From Terriglobales bacterium (GTDB lineage: Bacteria > Acidobacteriota > Terriglobia > Terriglobales > Acidobacteriaceae): DNA of 64,000 nucleotides. The DNA is taken from NCBI GenBank assembly GCA_025936825.1, contig JAICSO010000008.1:1-64000 (forward strand), given 5' to 3'. This document shows positions 8,890 to 17,849 of the stretch, piece by piece (positions within the stretch are counted from its first letter, which is position 1; each line of letters opens with the position of its first letter). A program made the translations under genes and the position numbers. The notes below the pieces were generated by a model. The model did no database searches and was not told the DNA's origin. It saw only the letters and a program-made list of their open reading frames with translations.

Positions 8890-10044
8890 TTATTTCGTCA
8901 GGAGATGGCAGGAGTGCGTTTTCACGATGACCCAAACCTCACGTCCGGGAGCCAATCCGAGGGAATCGCGAGCGCCTAGCGTTAAATGAGCTGCGAATTC
9001 GATTCCGCAGTCGATGCGGGCAACAATGATCGCATCTCGCTGATTGAGCGAAAGCAGCTTGCCGCGCAGAATGTTCCGGGCGCTCAATCCCGCGGGTTTT
9101 TCAGTGGCCAGCAGGATGTCGCCGGCGCTGACACCGACTCGCAGGTGATCGCCGGCTTCGGAGCGTACCAGCGGAGTTTCCAATTCCACCGGACTACTTT
9201 GGGACATTCCGACGCGACAAGTCATGGTGCCGCGGTCTTCGTGAATCGACGTGACGGTTGCATCGAAAATGTTCTCAAATCCCGCAAGTTGCGCTACCGT
9301 TTCGCCGCGCGGCGCCGAGAGGACGCGATGCGGCGTGCCTTCTGCGATGATGCGGCCGCGTTCGAGCACCAGCAAGTGCTCGCCAAGCATGAAAACTTCG
9401 TCTCGACTGTGGGTCACGTATAGGACAGAAATTGCCGAGCTTTGAAGCGAGCGGCGAAGATCGTCTGCGATTTTCATGCGCACGGGCAAGTCCAACGCCG
9501 CAAGCGGCTCGTCGAGCAGCAGAATAGAAGGCCTGGTTACCAGAGCGCGAGCGAGCGCTACGCGCTGACGCTCGCCACCCGAGAGTTCGGAAGGACGCCT
9601 GTGAGCAAGGGAATCAATGCCGATGGATTCCAAAGTTTGCGCCACACGCGCCTTGCGTTCAGCCCTGGAAAGAGACGAGAGCCCATATCCGACGTTTGCC
9701 TCCACGTTGACGTGCGGGAACAACGCGAGGTCTTGAAATACGTAACCAATGTTCCGCTTGGTTACCGGGACGTCCACACGATTTGCGGAATCGAAAAAGA
9801 TTCGGCCAGAGATGCTGAGCCGGCCAGCATTGGGTTTTGCCAAGCCGGCGATGCAGTCGAGCAGCGACGTCTTGCCTGCCCCTGATGGACCAAAAAGAAT
9901 GTTGATCCCAGGTTGAACCGTGAATTCAACGTTCAGTTCCAGGGAGGAGTTCAACTTCTTTCGGACTGCGACGTGCAGGCCGGGGCTTTGGCTCGGTGCC
10001 TGTGCGTTCAGGCGGTAGCGGTCTGATTGAGTCGCTGTGCTCAT
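8890..10044 (-). CDS. modC: Molybdate ABC transporter ATP-binding protein
   Basis: A 384-residue ABC ATPase. Walker A is GPSGAGKTS (about residues 52-60), the signature is LSGGERQRVALARAL (about 150-164), Walker B is LLLDEPLAALD, and the H-loop is VTHSRDE. A C-terminal region of about 120 residues resembles the molybdate-binding MOP/TOBE module (RNILRGKLLSLNQRDAIIVARIDCG). It would energise molybdate or tungstate import. The ATG at 10044 overlaps the modB stop in an ATGA junction, which decided the start and implies translational coupling. An alternative GTG lies four codons upstream. No modA is seen in this window. Confidence 0.9.
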   Translation of the reverse strand: MSTATQSDRYRLNAQAPSQSPGLHVAVRKKLNSSLELNVEFTVQPGINILFGPSGAGKTSLLDCIAGLAKPNAGRLSISGRIFFDSANRVDVPVTKRNIGYVFQDLALFPHVNVEANVGYGLSSLSRAERKARVAQTLESIGIDSLAHRRPSELSGGERQRVALARALVTRPSILLLDEPLAALDLPVRMKIADDLRRSLQSSAISVLYVTHSRDEVFMLGEHLLVLERGRIIAEGTPHRVLSAPRGETVAQLAGFENIFDATVTSIHEDRGTMTCRVGMSQSSPVELETPLVRSEAGDHLRVGVSAGDILLATEKPAGLSARNILRGKLLSLNQRDAIIVARIDCGIEFAAHLTLGARDSLGLAPGREVWVIVKTHSCHLLTK

Positions 10045-10715
10045 GTGCGCGGCCACAGGCTGCGGAAGTTTCGGTTCAGCGAGTACACCAGCGACAGCAA
10101 GGTGAAAGCTATCACGACGAGCACGATTGCGGTTGTGTTTGCCGCCGCATAGTTCAGATCCTGCACCTGATCGTAAATATTGATGGAAAGCGTGCGCGTC
10201 ACACCGGGGATGTTTCCCCCCACCATCAACACAACTCCAAATTCGCCCATCGTATGAGCGAATGCCAACGCAACGCCGGTGACCAGACCGGAAATCGAAA
10301 GCGGTACCAGCACACGAAAGAAGGTCTTCAACTTCGAGACGCCGAGTACGGCGGACGCATCCACCAGTCGGGGATCAATCCCTGACAATGACGATGCCAG
10401 CGGCTGCACTGCGAAAGGCAGGCTATACAGCACGGATCCGATCACCAGGCCTCCAAACGTGAAAGCCAACGTGTGGCCGGTGACAGACGCCCACCAGCGT
10501 CCGAGGGGACTGCGCTGCCCGAGCGCGACCAAAACGTAAAACCCCAGAACCGTAGGTGGGAGCACAATAGGAAGAGCGACGAGCGCTTCAACCAAGAATT
10601 TCCACCGCCAGCGTGAGAAGGCGATCCAGTAGGCAAGCGGGAACCCGATCACAACCAGAATGGCCGTCACGACTGCTGCCAAGCGAATGGTGAGCCAGAA
10701 TGCCTGCCAATCCAT
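10041..10715 (-). CDS. modB: Molybdate ABC transporter permease
   Basis: A 224-residue inner-membrane permease with about five helices. It contains the binding-protein-dependent transport signature: SAVLGVSKLKTFFRVLVPLSISGLVTG (EAA loop, about residues 143-169) and HTMGEFGVVLMVGGNIPG, which is characteristic of ModB. The ATG at 10715 (MDWQAFWLTIRLA) puts the first helix at the N-terminus; longer in-frame extensions upstream have no family similarity. It is the first gene of the modBC pair. The gap upstream (10716-10864) separates it from a divergent gene and holds no recognised Moco riboswitch. Confidence 0.9.
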   Translation of the reverse strand: MDWQAFWLTIRLAAVVTAILVVIGFPLAYWIAFSRWRWKFLVEALVALPIVLPPTVLGFYVLVALGQRSPLGRWWASVTGHTLAFTFGGLVIGSVLYSLPFAVQPLASSLSGIDPRLVDASAVLGVSKLKTFFRVLVPLSISGLVTGVALAFAHTMGEFGVVLMVGGNIPGVTRTLSINIYDQVQDLNYAAANTTAIVLVVIAFTLLSLVYSLNRNFRSLWPRT

Positions 10716-10864
10716 AGGCAAGAGTGTAACCTGCACGGCGGAATTCGGTTCGGGCGCGGCGGTTCTCTCCCGTCCCATTTTGGGATGATCACGGAAGCAA
10801 TGTTCACTCGTCACAGAGTTGACCTTCGCCAGCGGCATACCATGCCGGTGATGAAGGAGCAGCG

Positions 10865-11236
10865 ATGGAGATTCACGAGGCGCTTGAAATCGTTCGCAAA
10901 CTCGCTGATGGCTTGCATCCCGAAACTGGCCAAACCGTAAGCGGCGATTCGATATACCAACATCCTCAGGCTGTGCGCGCACTGAACCGGGCGGTACTGG
11001 CACTCGAGGTTCAACAGGCAAGGGAACATGCGCGCAACTCTCTACCCGCCAATGCAGGCAAGCCGTGGTCGAACACCGAGGACACGCAAATCTGCGAAGA
11101 ACTGCGGCGAGGGGTCAACTTCCAGGAAATTGCTCGAACTCATGGGCGCACGTTGGGGTCCATCCTGGCCCGACTCATTCGGCTGGGAAAAATATCGGCG
11201 CAGGCAAACCGGTTGAACTCACAGAAGAGTGTGTGA
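10865..11236 (+). CDS. Small putative helix-turn-helix protein
   Basis: A 123-residue soluble protein. The N-terminal half, MEIHEALEIVRKLADGLHPETG, is the start of a widespread small bacterial family of unknown function. The C-terminal half (about residues 68-112: W-x-N-x-ED-x-x-I, then EIARTHGRTLGSILARLIRLG) looks like a Myb/SANT- or resolvase-like helix-turn-helix, suggesting DNA binding. A GGAG ribosome site (aaggagcagcg) stands just before the ATG. Its TGA overlaps the ATG of the giant secreted protein by one base (TGATG), so the two are probably translationally coupled. I infer but cannot show that it regulates that gene. Confidence 0.65.
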   Translation: MEIHEALEIVRKLADGLHPETGQTVSGDSIYQHPQAVRALNRAVLALEVQQAREHARNSLPANAGKPWSNTEDTQICEELRRGVNFQEIARTHGRTLGSILARLIRLGKISAQANRLNSQKSV

Positions 11237-14200
11237 TGAACAACAAGATCGCGGCCGTCGCCGTTCTGTTGTTCAGCGCCGCGCACCTGCTTGCACAGCA
11301 GTCAACGACGTTGCATTTGCAGGCCATGCAGAGGGTAGCACGCGAACGATGGCAGAGTAGTGGGCGTTCTGGATCGGGAACTGCGGACCTTCGACGACAG
11401 GCAATTCAGCAGAAGCTACGCATGCGTGGCATGAGATCGACGGCCCAGTCGTTCGTGGCAATGTCGGGCGGTTGGAATTCACTTGGCCCTTTGCCTCTGC
11501 CGTCGGATGCGAGTGGCGCCGGAATTCAGGATTATGGATGGGTTTCGGGGCGAGTGACGGCGGTAGCGATCGACCCGAATGATCCCACCGGCAACACTGT
11601 TTTTGTCGGCGGAGCCTACGGAGGTGTTTGGAAATCGACCAATGCGGGTGATTTGAGTACGACCGCTTCTGCGGTGACTTGGACTCCGTTGACGGACGAT
11701 CAGATGACGCTGGCTATTGGCGCGCTTGCCGTGCAGCCGCAAAGCGCGTCTCCGGATCCGAATAAAAGCGTCGTGCTCGCCGGTACAGGAGAAACCAACA
11801 GTTCGGTGGATTCCTACTATGGACTTGGCATTTTGCGCTCGACCGATGGCGGGGCGCATTGGGCACTGATTTCTCAAGACACGACCGGTACACACTCTTT
11901 CGCGGGGCTCGGATTCAGCCAGATCGCTTTCAGCAAGACGAATTCAAGATTGGTTGTAGCTGCCGCCGCATCTGCATCGCAAGGGATCGTAGAAGGCTTG
12001 GAGAACCCGGCAGACGCAAATCGCGGGCTTTACTACTCGACCGATGCAGGTGCGACATGGAATTTGTCGAGCATTTCCGACGCCGGCGTCGCGGTGACAG
12101 GGGCTTCGGCGACCTCAGTTGCATTTAATGCGGCTGCAGGAAAGTTCTACGCGGCCGTGCGATATCACGGGTTTTATGTTTCCTCAGACGGCGCGAACTG
12201 GTCGAGGCTCGCAATGCAGCCGGGTTCCGCTCTGGGTACCGGTAACTGTCCAGGACAAGCGGTTCTGCCGAGCGCCTGCCCAATCTACCGCGGAGTGATT
12301 TCGGTGGTCCCAAGCCGAACTGGCCCTTCAGGCTGGGGAGAGATCTATGCCTGGTACGTGGACGGTAACGATGTCGATCAGGGCGTCTGGACTTCCAGCA
12401 ATGGCGGCATCTCCTGGTCGCAGGTCAATGACTCGGGAATCACCAACTGCGGAGATTTCTTCGGCGGCTGCGGTACGGCTCAGGGTACCTACAACCTGAC
12501 ACTCGCGGCTGTCCCCAACGGATCAGCGACTGACCTCTACGCCGGAGCAACCAACCTTTATAAATGCACGATTTATCCAGGCTCGGCTGCCTGCAACGGC
12601 ACGGGCGTGAATACTTTCGTCAATCTCACTCACGCTTATGGATGCAGCGACATCGCCCGAGTCCATCCCAATCAACACGCAATGGACTTCGTCGTCTCGA
12701 ACGGAACCGCCCTCATATTTTTCGGAAACGACGGCGGAATTTCTCGTGCGCTTGACGGCTTTACCGATCTAACCACTGGAACCTGCGGTCTGTCCAATCA
12801 GTTCGATAATTTGAACGCGACGCTCGGCCCAATGACGCAGTTCCTATCGATCGCGCAGTCCACGACCGATGTGAACCTGTTGTGGGGAGGGACTCAGGGC
12901 AACGGTGCGCCGTCGACAGCCTTCCTGCAGAGCGGCGGTCAATGGGCCAATGCAAACGCTGGAGACGTCGGCTTCACGGCAATCAATCCGAATGACGACA
13001 CTGAATGGTTCCTATCGACGCCGCCGGATGCGATTTCAGGGGTGAACCTTCTGCGCTGCTGGAACGGGATCAATTGCCACACGGCGGATTTTCAAAATGA
13101 TCCCATCGTCAGCAGCACCTCGGTTGCTGGCGACGTCGGGCCGTTCGATCTGCCATTCGTTCTCGATCCTGCAAATCCCGGAACAATGGCGCTGGGAACA
13201 TGCCGCGTGTGGCGAGGATCTTCTTCGGGAGGGTCGTTTGCGCCGCTGAGCCCGAATTTCGAAGTTGGTGGCAATGGGAGCTGCAGTGGGACCGAGACAA
13301 ACATGGTTCGGGCGCTCGCCCTCGGAGGACCTAGAGATAACGCCGGCAACTCTCGGGTGATCTATGCGGCAACAAACGGCGAAGGGCCATCTCTGCTGAC
13401 CACGCCGGCAGGCGGCCGCGTTTGGGTGACCACCGATGCTGGCGGACCTAACACATGGCTCGACCGCACGGGGTCGATTAATCCACAGGGGTTTCCGATT
13501 TCCAGCATTGTGATCGATCCCTCCGATACCAGCGGGCAAACGGCCTACGCCGCGATCATGGGGTTCCACGCATCTCACGTCTGGAAGACTATCAGTGCAG
13601 GCCTTTGGTGGTTCGACTTCAGCGGGAACCTTCCGGATGCACCGGCGGATACTCTGCTAATCGATCCGACAACCTCGACGATCTACGTTGGGACTGATGC
13701 CGGCGTGTTTGCGAGCGACACCGCCAATCCGAATTGGATCGAGGTGGGTCCGCCTGTAGGCCAAGTGGGATTTCTACCAAACGTCGCGGTCACGTCGTTG
13801 CAATTATTCGACTCTGGGGGATCGCAACGGTTGCGGGCAGGAACTTACGGACGTGGAGTTTGGGAGTTCAACCTGGTCACAACACCGGATTTTCAAATCA
13901 GCATCGCCAATAGTCAGCAAACGGTTTTTGCAGGCCAATCAGCAACCTACAATGGCATCTTGTATGCCCTGAATGGATACGCTAGCGCTGTAGACCTTAG
14001 CTGCACCGGTGGGAACACGGCTGCGCCGCAGAAGTGCTCTGTCAATTCCGCTACAGTGACTCCGACCGCACAGGGAGCCACATTCACCTTCACCGCAAGC
14101 GATGCTGCGGGAAACTACTTCTTCGGGCTGCAGGCGAACGGGAATGATCCCGGTGCCATAACTCATGGCGCGCCGGTGGTTTTGCACGTCGTAGATTTCA

Positions 14201-15327
14201 GCCTCAGTGCGCCCGTGCCAGCTGCAGTTACTGTGGCGCCAGGCGCGAGCAGCGTTCCAATTTCACTAATGATTTCTGCGGCGGGTGCATTCACGGGAAC
14301 CGTGGCGTTGTCGTGCGGATCGTTGCCCGCGGGGATCACATGCCAATTCCAGCCGGCCTCAGCCAACCCAATCGCAAATCCGGTGTCAGTGGCATTGACG
14401 GTGAGCGCGTCATCTACTGCGGCGCTCGCTTCCTCGCAGATTACGATCAGCGCGGTAACCACCGGCACGTCGCCGAAAACCCAGTCACTCTCCCTCACTA
14501 TAGCCGCAACTCCCGACTACACGCTGAGCGTCAGCAATTCGAGTTTGTCGGCTCAAGTGAACGCTACCGCGACCTTTGACGGAGTTATCAGCGGGTTGAA
14601 CGGGTACAGCAGCAGTGTGGCACTGAGTTGTGGAACTGGGGCGCCGCCGACCTGCACAGTGACACCTTCTGGCATTGTGCCGAATAGCACGGGAGTCCCC
14701 TTCACGGTCGCTGTGAGCAGTGGCACGGCGCAGGCATACTCCTTCAATTTAAACGCAGTGGGTAGTGACGCGGCTGCGATGAAACACTCGATCGCGCTGA
14801 GCTTCGCAGCGATGGCGACACCGAACTTCAATTTTTCAATCTCCGCGACTCCGTCGACCGTGACCGTAGTTCGGGGCAGCACGGCTTTGTTCAGCGCGAC
14901 AGTGGATCCAAGTCCGGCGAGTTTCCCAAACAGTGTGAGCCTGGCGTGCTCCGGCCTGCCGAATCTGGCCGCGTGCAATTTCAATCCGACGCAAGTCCCA
15001 TCCGGAAGCGGAAGTTCAGTGGTGACGGTCAGCATGACCACGACTGCCCCAAACTCCACTGCCGCAGGGCTGTGGGTGGCAATTCCGCTGGTTGCGATCG
15101 TTTTTGTGCCGCTGACAGGCAAACGGGGTCGTAAGGCCACAGGGGTGGTGATGCTGGCGCTCATCGCTTTGGCGACAATGAGCTGTGGTGGCGGGTTGCA
15201 AGGCAGCGATGGAGGAGGTGGCGGTGGAAGTGCCGGAACGAAGCCGGGCAACTACACCGTCACCATCACCGCAACTTGCGGAACTGTGGCCCATAGCACG
15301 GCGGTGACGCTCACGGTCACACAGTGA
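11236..15327 (+). CDS. Giant secreted beta-propeller / Ig-like repeat protein
   Basis: A 1363-residue exported protein. A Sec signal peptide (MNNKIAAVAVLLFSAAHLLAQ) starts it. Residues about 80-880 form BNR/sortilin-like propeller repeats with recurrent DG/NGG and W motifs such as GGVWKSTNAG, LRSTDGGAHWAL, YYSTDAGATW and VWTSSNGGISWSQV. About four Ig-like modules follow (about 885-1275). Near the C-terminus are two hydrophobic stretches (about 1277-1294 and 1303-1318), the second ending in LATMSCGGG, then a glycine-rich linker and a final short beta-rich tail. The ATG at 11236 overlaps the preceding stop (TGATG) and starts exactly at the signal peptide; in-frame sequence upstream is inside the previous gene. 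It is likely an extracellular adhesin- or glycan-binding protein, but this is inferred. Confidence 0.85.
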   Translation: MNNKIAAVAVLLFSAAHLLAQQSTTLHLQAMQRVARERWQSSGRSGSGTADLRRQAIQQKLRMRGMRSTAQSFVAMSGGWNSLGPLPLPSDASGAGIQDYGWVSGRVTAVAIDPNDPTGNTVFVGGAYGGVWKSTNAGDLSTTASAVTWTPLTDDQMTLAIGALAVQPQSASPDPNKSVVLAGTGETNSSVDSYYGLGILRSTDGGAHWALISQDTTGTHSFAGLGFSQIAFSKTNSRLVVAAAASASQGIVEGLENPADANRGLYYSTDAGATWNLSSISDAGVAVTGASATSVAFNAAAGKFYAAVRYHGFYVSSDGANWSRLAMQPGSALGTGNCPGQAVLPSACPIYRGVISVVPSRTGPSGWGEIYAWYVDGNDVDQGVWTSSNGGISWSQVNDSGITNCGDFFGGCGTAQGTYNLTLAAVPNGSATDLYAGATNLYKCTIYPGSAACNGTGVNTFVNLTHAYGCSDIARVHPNQHAMDFVVSNGTALIFFGNDGGISRALDGFTDLTTGTCGLSNQFDNLNATLGPMTQFLSIAQSTTDVNLLWGGTQGNGAPSTAFLQSGGQWANANAGDVGFTAINPNDDTEWFLSTPPDAISGVNLLRCWNGINCHTADFQNDPIVSSTSVAGDVGPFDLPFVLDPANPGTMALGTCRVWRGSSSGGSFAPLSPNFEVGGNGSCSGTETNMVRALALGGPRDNAGNSRVIYAATNGEGPSLLTTPAGGRVWVTTDAGGPNTWLDRTGSINPQGFPISSIVIDPSDTSGQTAYAAIMGFHASHVWKTISAGLWWFDFSGNLPDAPADTLLIDPTTSTIYVGTDAGVFASDTANPNWIEVGPPVGQVGFLPNVAVTSLQLFDSGGSQRLRAGTYGRGVWEFNLVTTPDFQISIANSQQTVFAGQSATYNGILYALNGYASAVDLSCTGGNTAAPQKCSVNSATVTPTAQGATFTFTASDAAGNYFFGLQANGNDPGAITHGAPVVLHVVDFSLSAPVPAAVTVAPGASSVPISLMISAAGAFTGTVALSCGSLPAGITCQFQPASANPIANPVSVALTVSASSTAALASSQITISAVTTGTSPKTQSLSLTIAATPDYTLSVSNSSLSAQVNATATFDGVISGLNGYSSSVALSCGTGAPPTCTVTPSGIVPNSTGVPFTVAVSSGTAQAYSFNLNAVGSDAAAMKHSIALSFAAMATPNFNFSISATPSTVTVVRGSTALFSATVDPSPASFPNSVSLACSGLPNLAACNFNPTQVPSGSGSSVVTVSMTTTAPNSTAAGLWVAIPLVAIVFVPLTGKRGRKATGVVMLALIALATMSCGGGLQGSDGGGGGGSAGTKPGNYTVTITATCGTVAHSTAVTLTVTQ

Positions 15328-15332
15328 ATGCT

Positions 15333-16114
15333 CTACTCCAGAAATTTGCGCGAGACAGCAGTCACCACTCTGCGTGGACTCACCCGAAGGGACTCCATCA
15401 GTAGCCGATTGCGGATTCCTGAGATCACCAGCGGCTTGCCTTTCATCAGGGCACGATAGCCATCACGCGCAACTGTAGCTGCATCCATCGGGCGAGTTCG
15501 CCTGAATAGGGTTGTTCGTTCGGTTCCAGCGCGTGTCTGGAATTCTGTGTCGGTTAGCCCGGGACAGAGGCAGGTGACACTTACGCCCGTGCCCTGTAAC
15601 TCATTGGCGAGTGCTTCGGAGAAAGAGATCACGTACGCTTTGGTTGCGTAGTAGACGGCCATCAGCGTTCCGGCTGAAATCCGGCGGTGGATGCCACGTT
15701 CAGAATTCTCCCCGCCTTGCGCTCCAACATGGGCGCGAGAAAAAGCTTGGTGAGGTGCGTCAGCGCAGTGATATTCAGTTCAATTTGGCCGGCGCTCTCC
15801 GCATAAGGGATCTGAGTGAACGCGCCGAGTTTGCCATATCCCGCATTGTTCACCAACACATCGATCGCTATGTTCTCGCGCCGGAGTTGGTCGAACAATA
15901 GTTGCGGTGCCGCGCTGCTTGTGAGGTCGAGGGGAAACGCCTTCGCGGTCACCTCAAATTGCCTTTCCAGATCGCCGGCAACTTCCTGCAGGCGCGCTGC
16001 ATTTCTGGCGACGAGAACGAGGTTGTGGTTGTTTTGAGCGAACAACTTGGCCAGTTCCCGGCCGATTCCAACCGATGCGCCGGTGATAAGGGCTGTCCTG
16101 CATGGCTGTGTCAT
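15333..16114 (-). pseudogene. Short-chain dehydrogenase/reductase with a frameshift
   Basis: The two halves of one SDR lie in different frames. The upstream half (16114 to about 15670) has the cofactor motif TGASVGIG (about residues 12-19), the NNAGYG motif and ILNVASTAGFQP. The downstream half has the catalytic YYATK and the CPGLTDTEF segment. The break falls at about 15670, where the minus strand reads CCGGAACGCTGATG. Adding one G to the GG run gives QPGTLMAVYYATKA, which exactly restores the family sequence. The result is a one-base deletion in a G run, either a real recent mutation or a sequencing error. If intact, the protein would be an NAD(P)H-dependent oxidoreductase of about 260 residues. 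It is convergent with the giant secreted gene, five bases away. Confidence 0.85.
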
Positions 16115-16170
16115 GATGCGGAGATTCTAGTGAATTGCCCAGCAGATTTCAGAGGAGACTGCAAAAGTCT

Positions 16171-16254
16171 ATTCACCACAAAGGACACGAAGTTACACCC
16201 GAAGAAATCTCAGAATGAAAATCCTTCGTGTGACTTCGTGGCTTTTGTGGTGAA
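16171..16254. repeat. Long imperfect inverted repeat, 9-bp periodic (family A)
   Basis: The left arm (16171-16200) begins TTCACCACAAAGGACACG. The right arm (16221-16254) is its imperfect reverse complement, with about 24 of 27 positions matching. Inside an arm the sequence repeats with a period of about 9 bp (CACAAAGGA, CACGAAGTT). Three related elements lie at 20188, 31875 and 53608. It fills the gap between two minus-strand genes and could fold into a long hairpin. Confidence 0.8.
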
Positions 16255-16265
16255 CCGGTCTTGAA

Positions 16266-16910
16266 TCACCGTCGATCGGGAATGTCGGTGAACTCAGCCG
16301 TCTGCCATTCGCCGGATGGCAAGTACCAGTCGCTGGCGCCCGCTTCGTGGTTGTTTCCGCCGGAACCATACTGCGTGTGAGCATCACGCCAATAGTCGAA
16401 ACCAACCTGCAAGAGAGCCCCTAGTGACACACGAGCCCGTACTCTGACTGTGCAGCTTTCAAGTTTGCCGCGCGGGATGACCTGCCGTGGTGAAGCGGCC
16501 CAGAAGTGCCATACCCGATCGGGTCGTGTACCCACTTCGAGAATGACGCTGCTCCCATCCGACGACTGCTTAATCGGCATCTTTTCATGCGCGTTGGTTC
16601 CAAACCAGGGATGTCGCCGATACAGTCCTCCGCGAACCTGACCATCATCGTTGTTTAGAATCACGTCTCGCCCATCAATCACGCATGTGAGTTCTGTGTG
16701 AGAGATTTCCACCGTTGCGCGCTCGTGTCCCGGAACCCGAGTATTCGCAACGGCGATTCCCCACAACATGGCTGACGCAAATTCCGGCGGCCTTGGCGTC
16801 GGGTTCACATACCGCGATTTGAATTTAACTTCCGGAGGAATCGGTGATTGCGTTTGTCCTGCGCACGCCAGGCATAGCATCAGGATTGCAATCGTCCTTC
16901 GCACAGACAC
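16266..16910 (-). CDS. Exported protein of unknown function
   Basis: A 214-residue protein with an N-terminal signal peptide (MSVRRTIAILMLCLACAGQTQ). A Cys near the cleavage site (CLACAG) hints at a lipoprotein, but the lipobox is not canonical. The mature part is rich in Trp, Arg and Asp: WHFWAASPRQVIPRGKLESCTVRVRARVS and DWYLPSGEWQTAEF. Its beta-rich character suggests a carbohydrate-binding-like sandwich, but I do not recognise the family. It is monocistronic on the minus strand. The 240 bp upstream hold a heptamer array and the ribosome site of the divergent gene. Confidence 0.6.
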   Translation of the reverse strand: MSVRRTIAILMLCLACAGQTQSPIPPEVKFKSRYVNPTPRPPEFASAMLWGIAVANTRVPGHERATVEISHTELTCVIDGRDVILNNDDGQVRGGLYRRHPWFGTNAHEKMPIKQSSDGSSVILEVGTRPDRVWHFWAASPRQVIPRGKLESCTVRVRARVSLGALLQVGFDYWRDAHTQYGSGGNNHEAGASDWYLPSGEWQTAEFTDIPDRR

Positions 16911-17005
16911 ATCGTCTCACCATCCGAGCCGTCGATGAGCGTGAAACTACGTCGGAGATTGCCGAGTTTCCCAAAATCGAACTTCCTTGTCAGCTAAAAC
17001 AACCA

Positions 17006-17096
17006 AGACCTGGAGCCTGAACGCCGACACCTGAAGCCTGACGCCTGACGCCTGAAACCTGAAACCTGAAACCTGAAACCTGAAACCTTAGCCTCC
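17006..17096. repeat. Tandem 7-bp array, AAACCTG-type (family C)
   Basis: About thirteen consecutive 7-bp units, degenerate at the left and nearly perfect (AAACCTG) at the right. Each full unit pair contains TGA on the + strand, so all three + frames are closed. Shorter relatives occur at 45231, 48745 and 53710. It ends about 45 bp before the ribosome binding site of the CADD gene. Confidence 0.9.
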
Positions 17097-17150
17097 TTGC
17101 CTCCACAGGTTTGTTCCTCGTAGTATGAACTCACTCAACCGGAGGACAAC

Positions 17151-17828
17151 ATGAGCGATTTCCTTCAGCAGTTGGACGCACGCATTGCGAAGTACGACCT
17201 GCTGTGCCATCTGTTTTACAAGGCCTGGTCCGAGGGCAAACTGACGCGCAGCGACCTGTGCGACTATGCGCACGAGTATTACCACCACGTGGACGCGTTT
17301 CCCAGGTACCTCGACGAGTTTGCTGCGCGCCTGCCGCACGGGCATTTGCGACACGCCGTGCTCGCCAACCGCGACGAAGAAGCCGGCACCGACGGATCGC
17401 GTGCGCACTCTGAGTTGTGGCTTGATTTCGTCGAAGGAATGGGCGGAAGCCGGTCGGCTGGTGCATCGCACGTGCCGGAAATGAAGAACCTGATTTCACA
17501 TTTCCACCAGGTCTCCCGCGAAGGAGCTCCGGAAGAGGCCCTGGCTGCGTTTTACGCTTACGAGTCGCAGGTCCCGCGCGTTGCGGCCGAAAAGGCTCGC
17601 GGACTCCGCGAGATGTATGGCGCCGACGAGAAGACTGTCGGATATTTCACGCTCCATACGACGGCTGACGTTTACCACTCAAACGTTTGGCGCAATCAGT
17701 TGGAGCGGATCGTCGAGGACAATCCGGCAGCCGAGCAGCGCGCCTTGGCCGCCGCCGAGAATGCCGCGAAGGCTTTGTGGAACGCGCTCGACGGAATAGA
17801 GGCGGCCCGCATGTCGCGAGCCGCTTAA
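17151..17828 (+). CDS. CADD-family folate protein (putative self-sacrificing p-aminobenzoate synthase)
   Basis: A 225-residue all-helical protein of the TENA/PqqC fold, CADD branch. Visible signatures: LFYKAWSEGKL (about residues 21-31), CDYAHEYYHHVDAFPRYL, NRDEEAG (about 73-79), HSELW (86-90) and LHTTADVYHS near residue 168. The H-x3-D-x2-H spacing in the last and the EE/H residues match the dimetal ligands of the chlamydial protein. That protein makes p-aminobenzoate from one of its own tyrosines, with a lysine as amino donor. A Tyr (about 23) and Lys residues (EKARG) stand in plausible places. A GGAGG ribosome site precedes the ATG. An exported hypothetical gene follows. Confidence 0.8.
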   Translation: MSDFLQQLDARIAKYDLLCHLFYKAWSEGKLTRSDLCDYAHEYYHHVDAFPRYLDEFAARLPHGHLRHAVLANRDEEAGTDGSRAHSELWLDFVEGMGGSRSAGASHVPEMKNLISHFHQVSREGAPEEALAAFYAYESQVPRVAAEKARGLREMYGADEKTVGYFTLHTTADVYHSNVWRNQLERIVEDNPAAEQRALAAAENAAKALWNALDGIEAARMSRAA

Positions 17829-17849
17829 GATCGCAGCAGGGGAGGAAAG

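Noticed and set aside
10716-10864. Molybdenum-cofactor riboswitch upstream of modB
   Set aside because: I could not trace the expected multi-stem structure or conserved core in this 149-bp gap.
14553-15251. 232-codon minus-strand frame inside the giant secreted gene
   Set aside because: Antisense shadow of the Ig-like repeats, with only Pro/Val/Ala-rich composition.
17006-17096. Possible CRISPR array
   Set aside because: The unit is 7 bp with no spacers and no cas genes are near; it is a simple tandem array.
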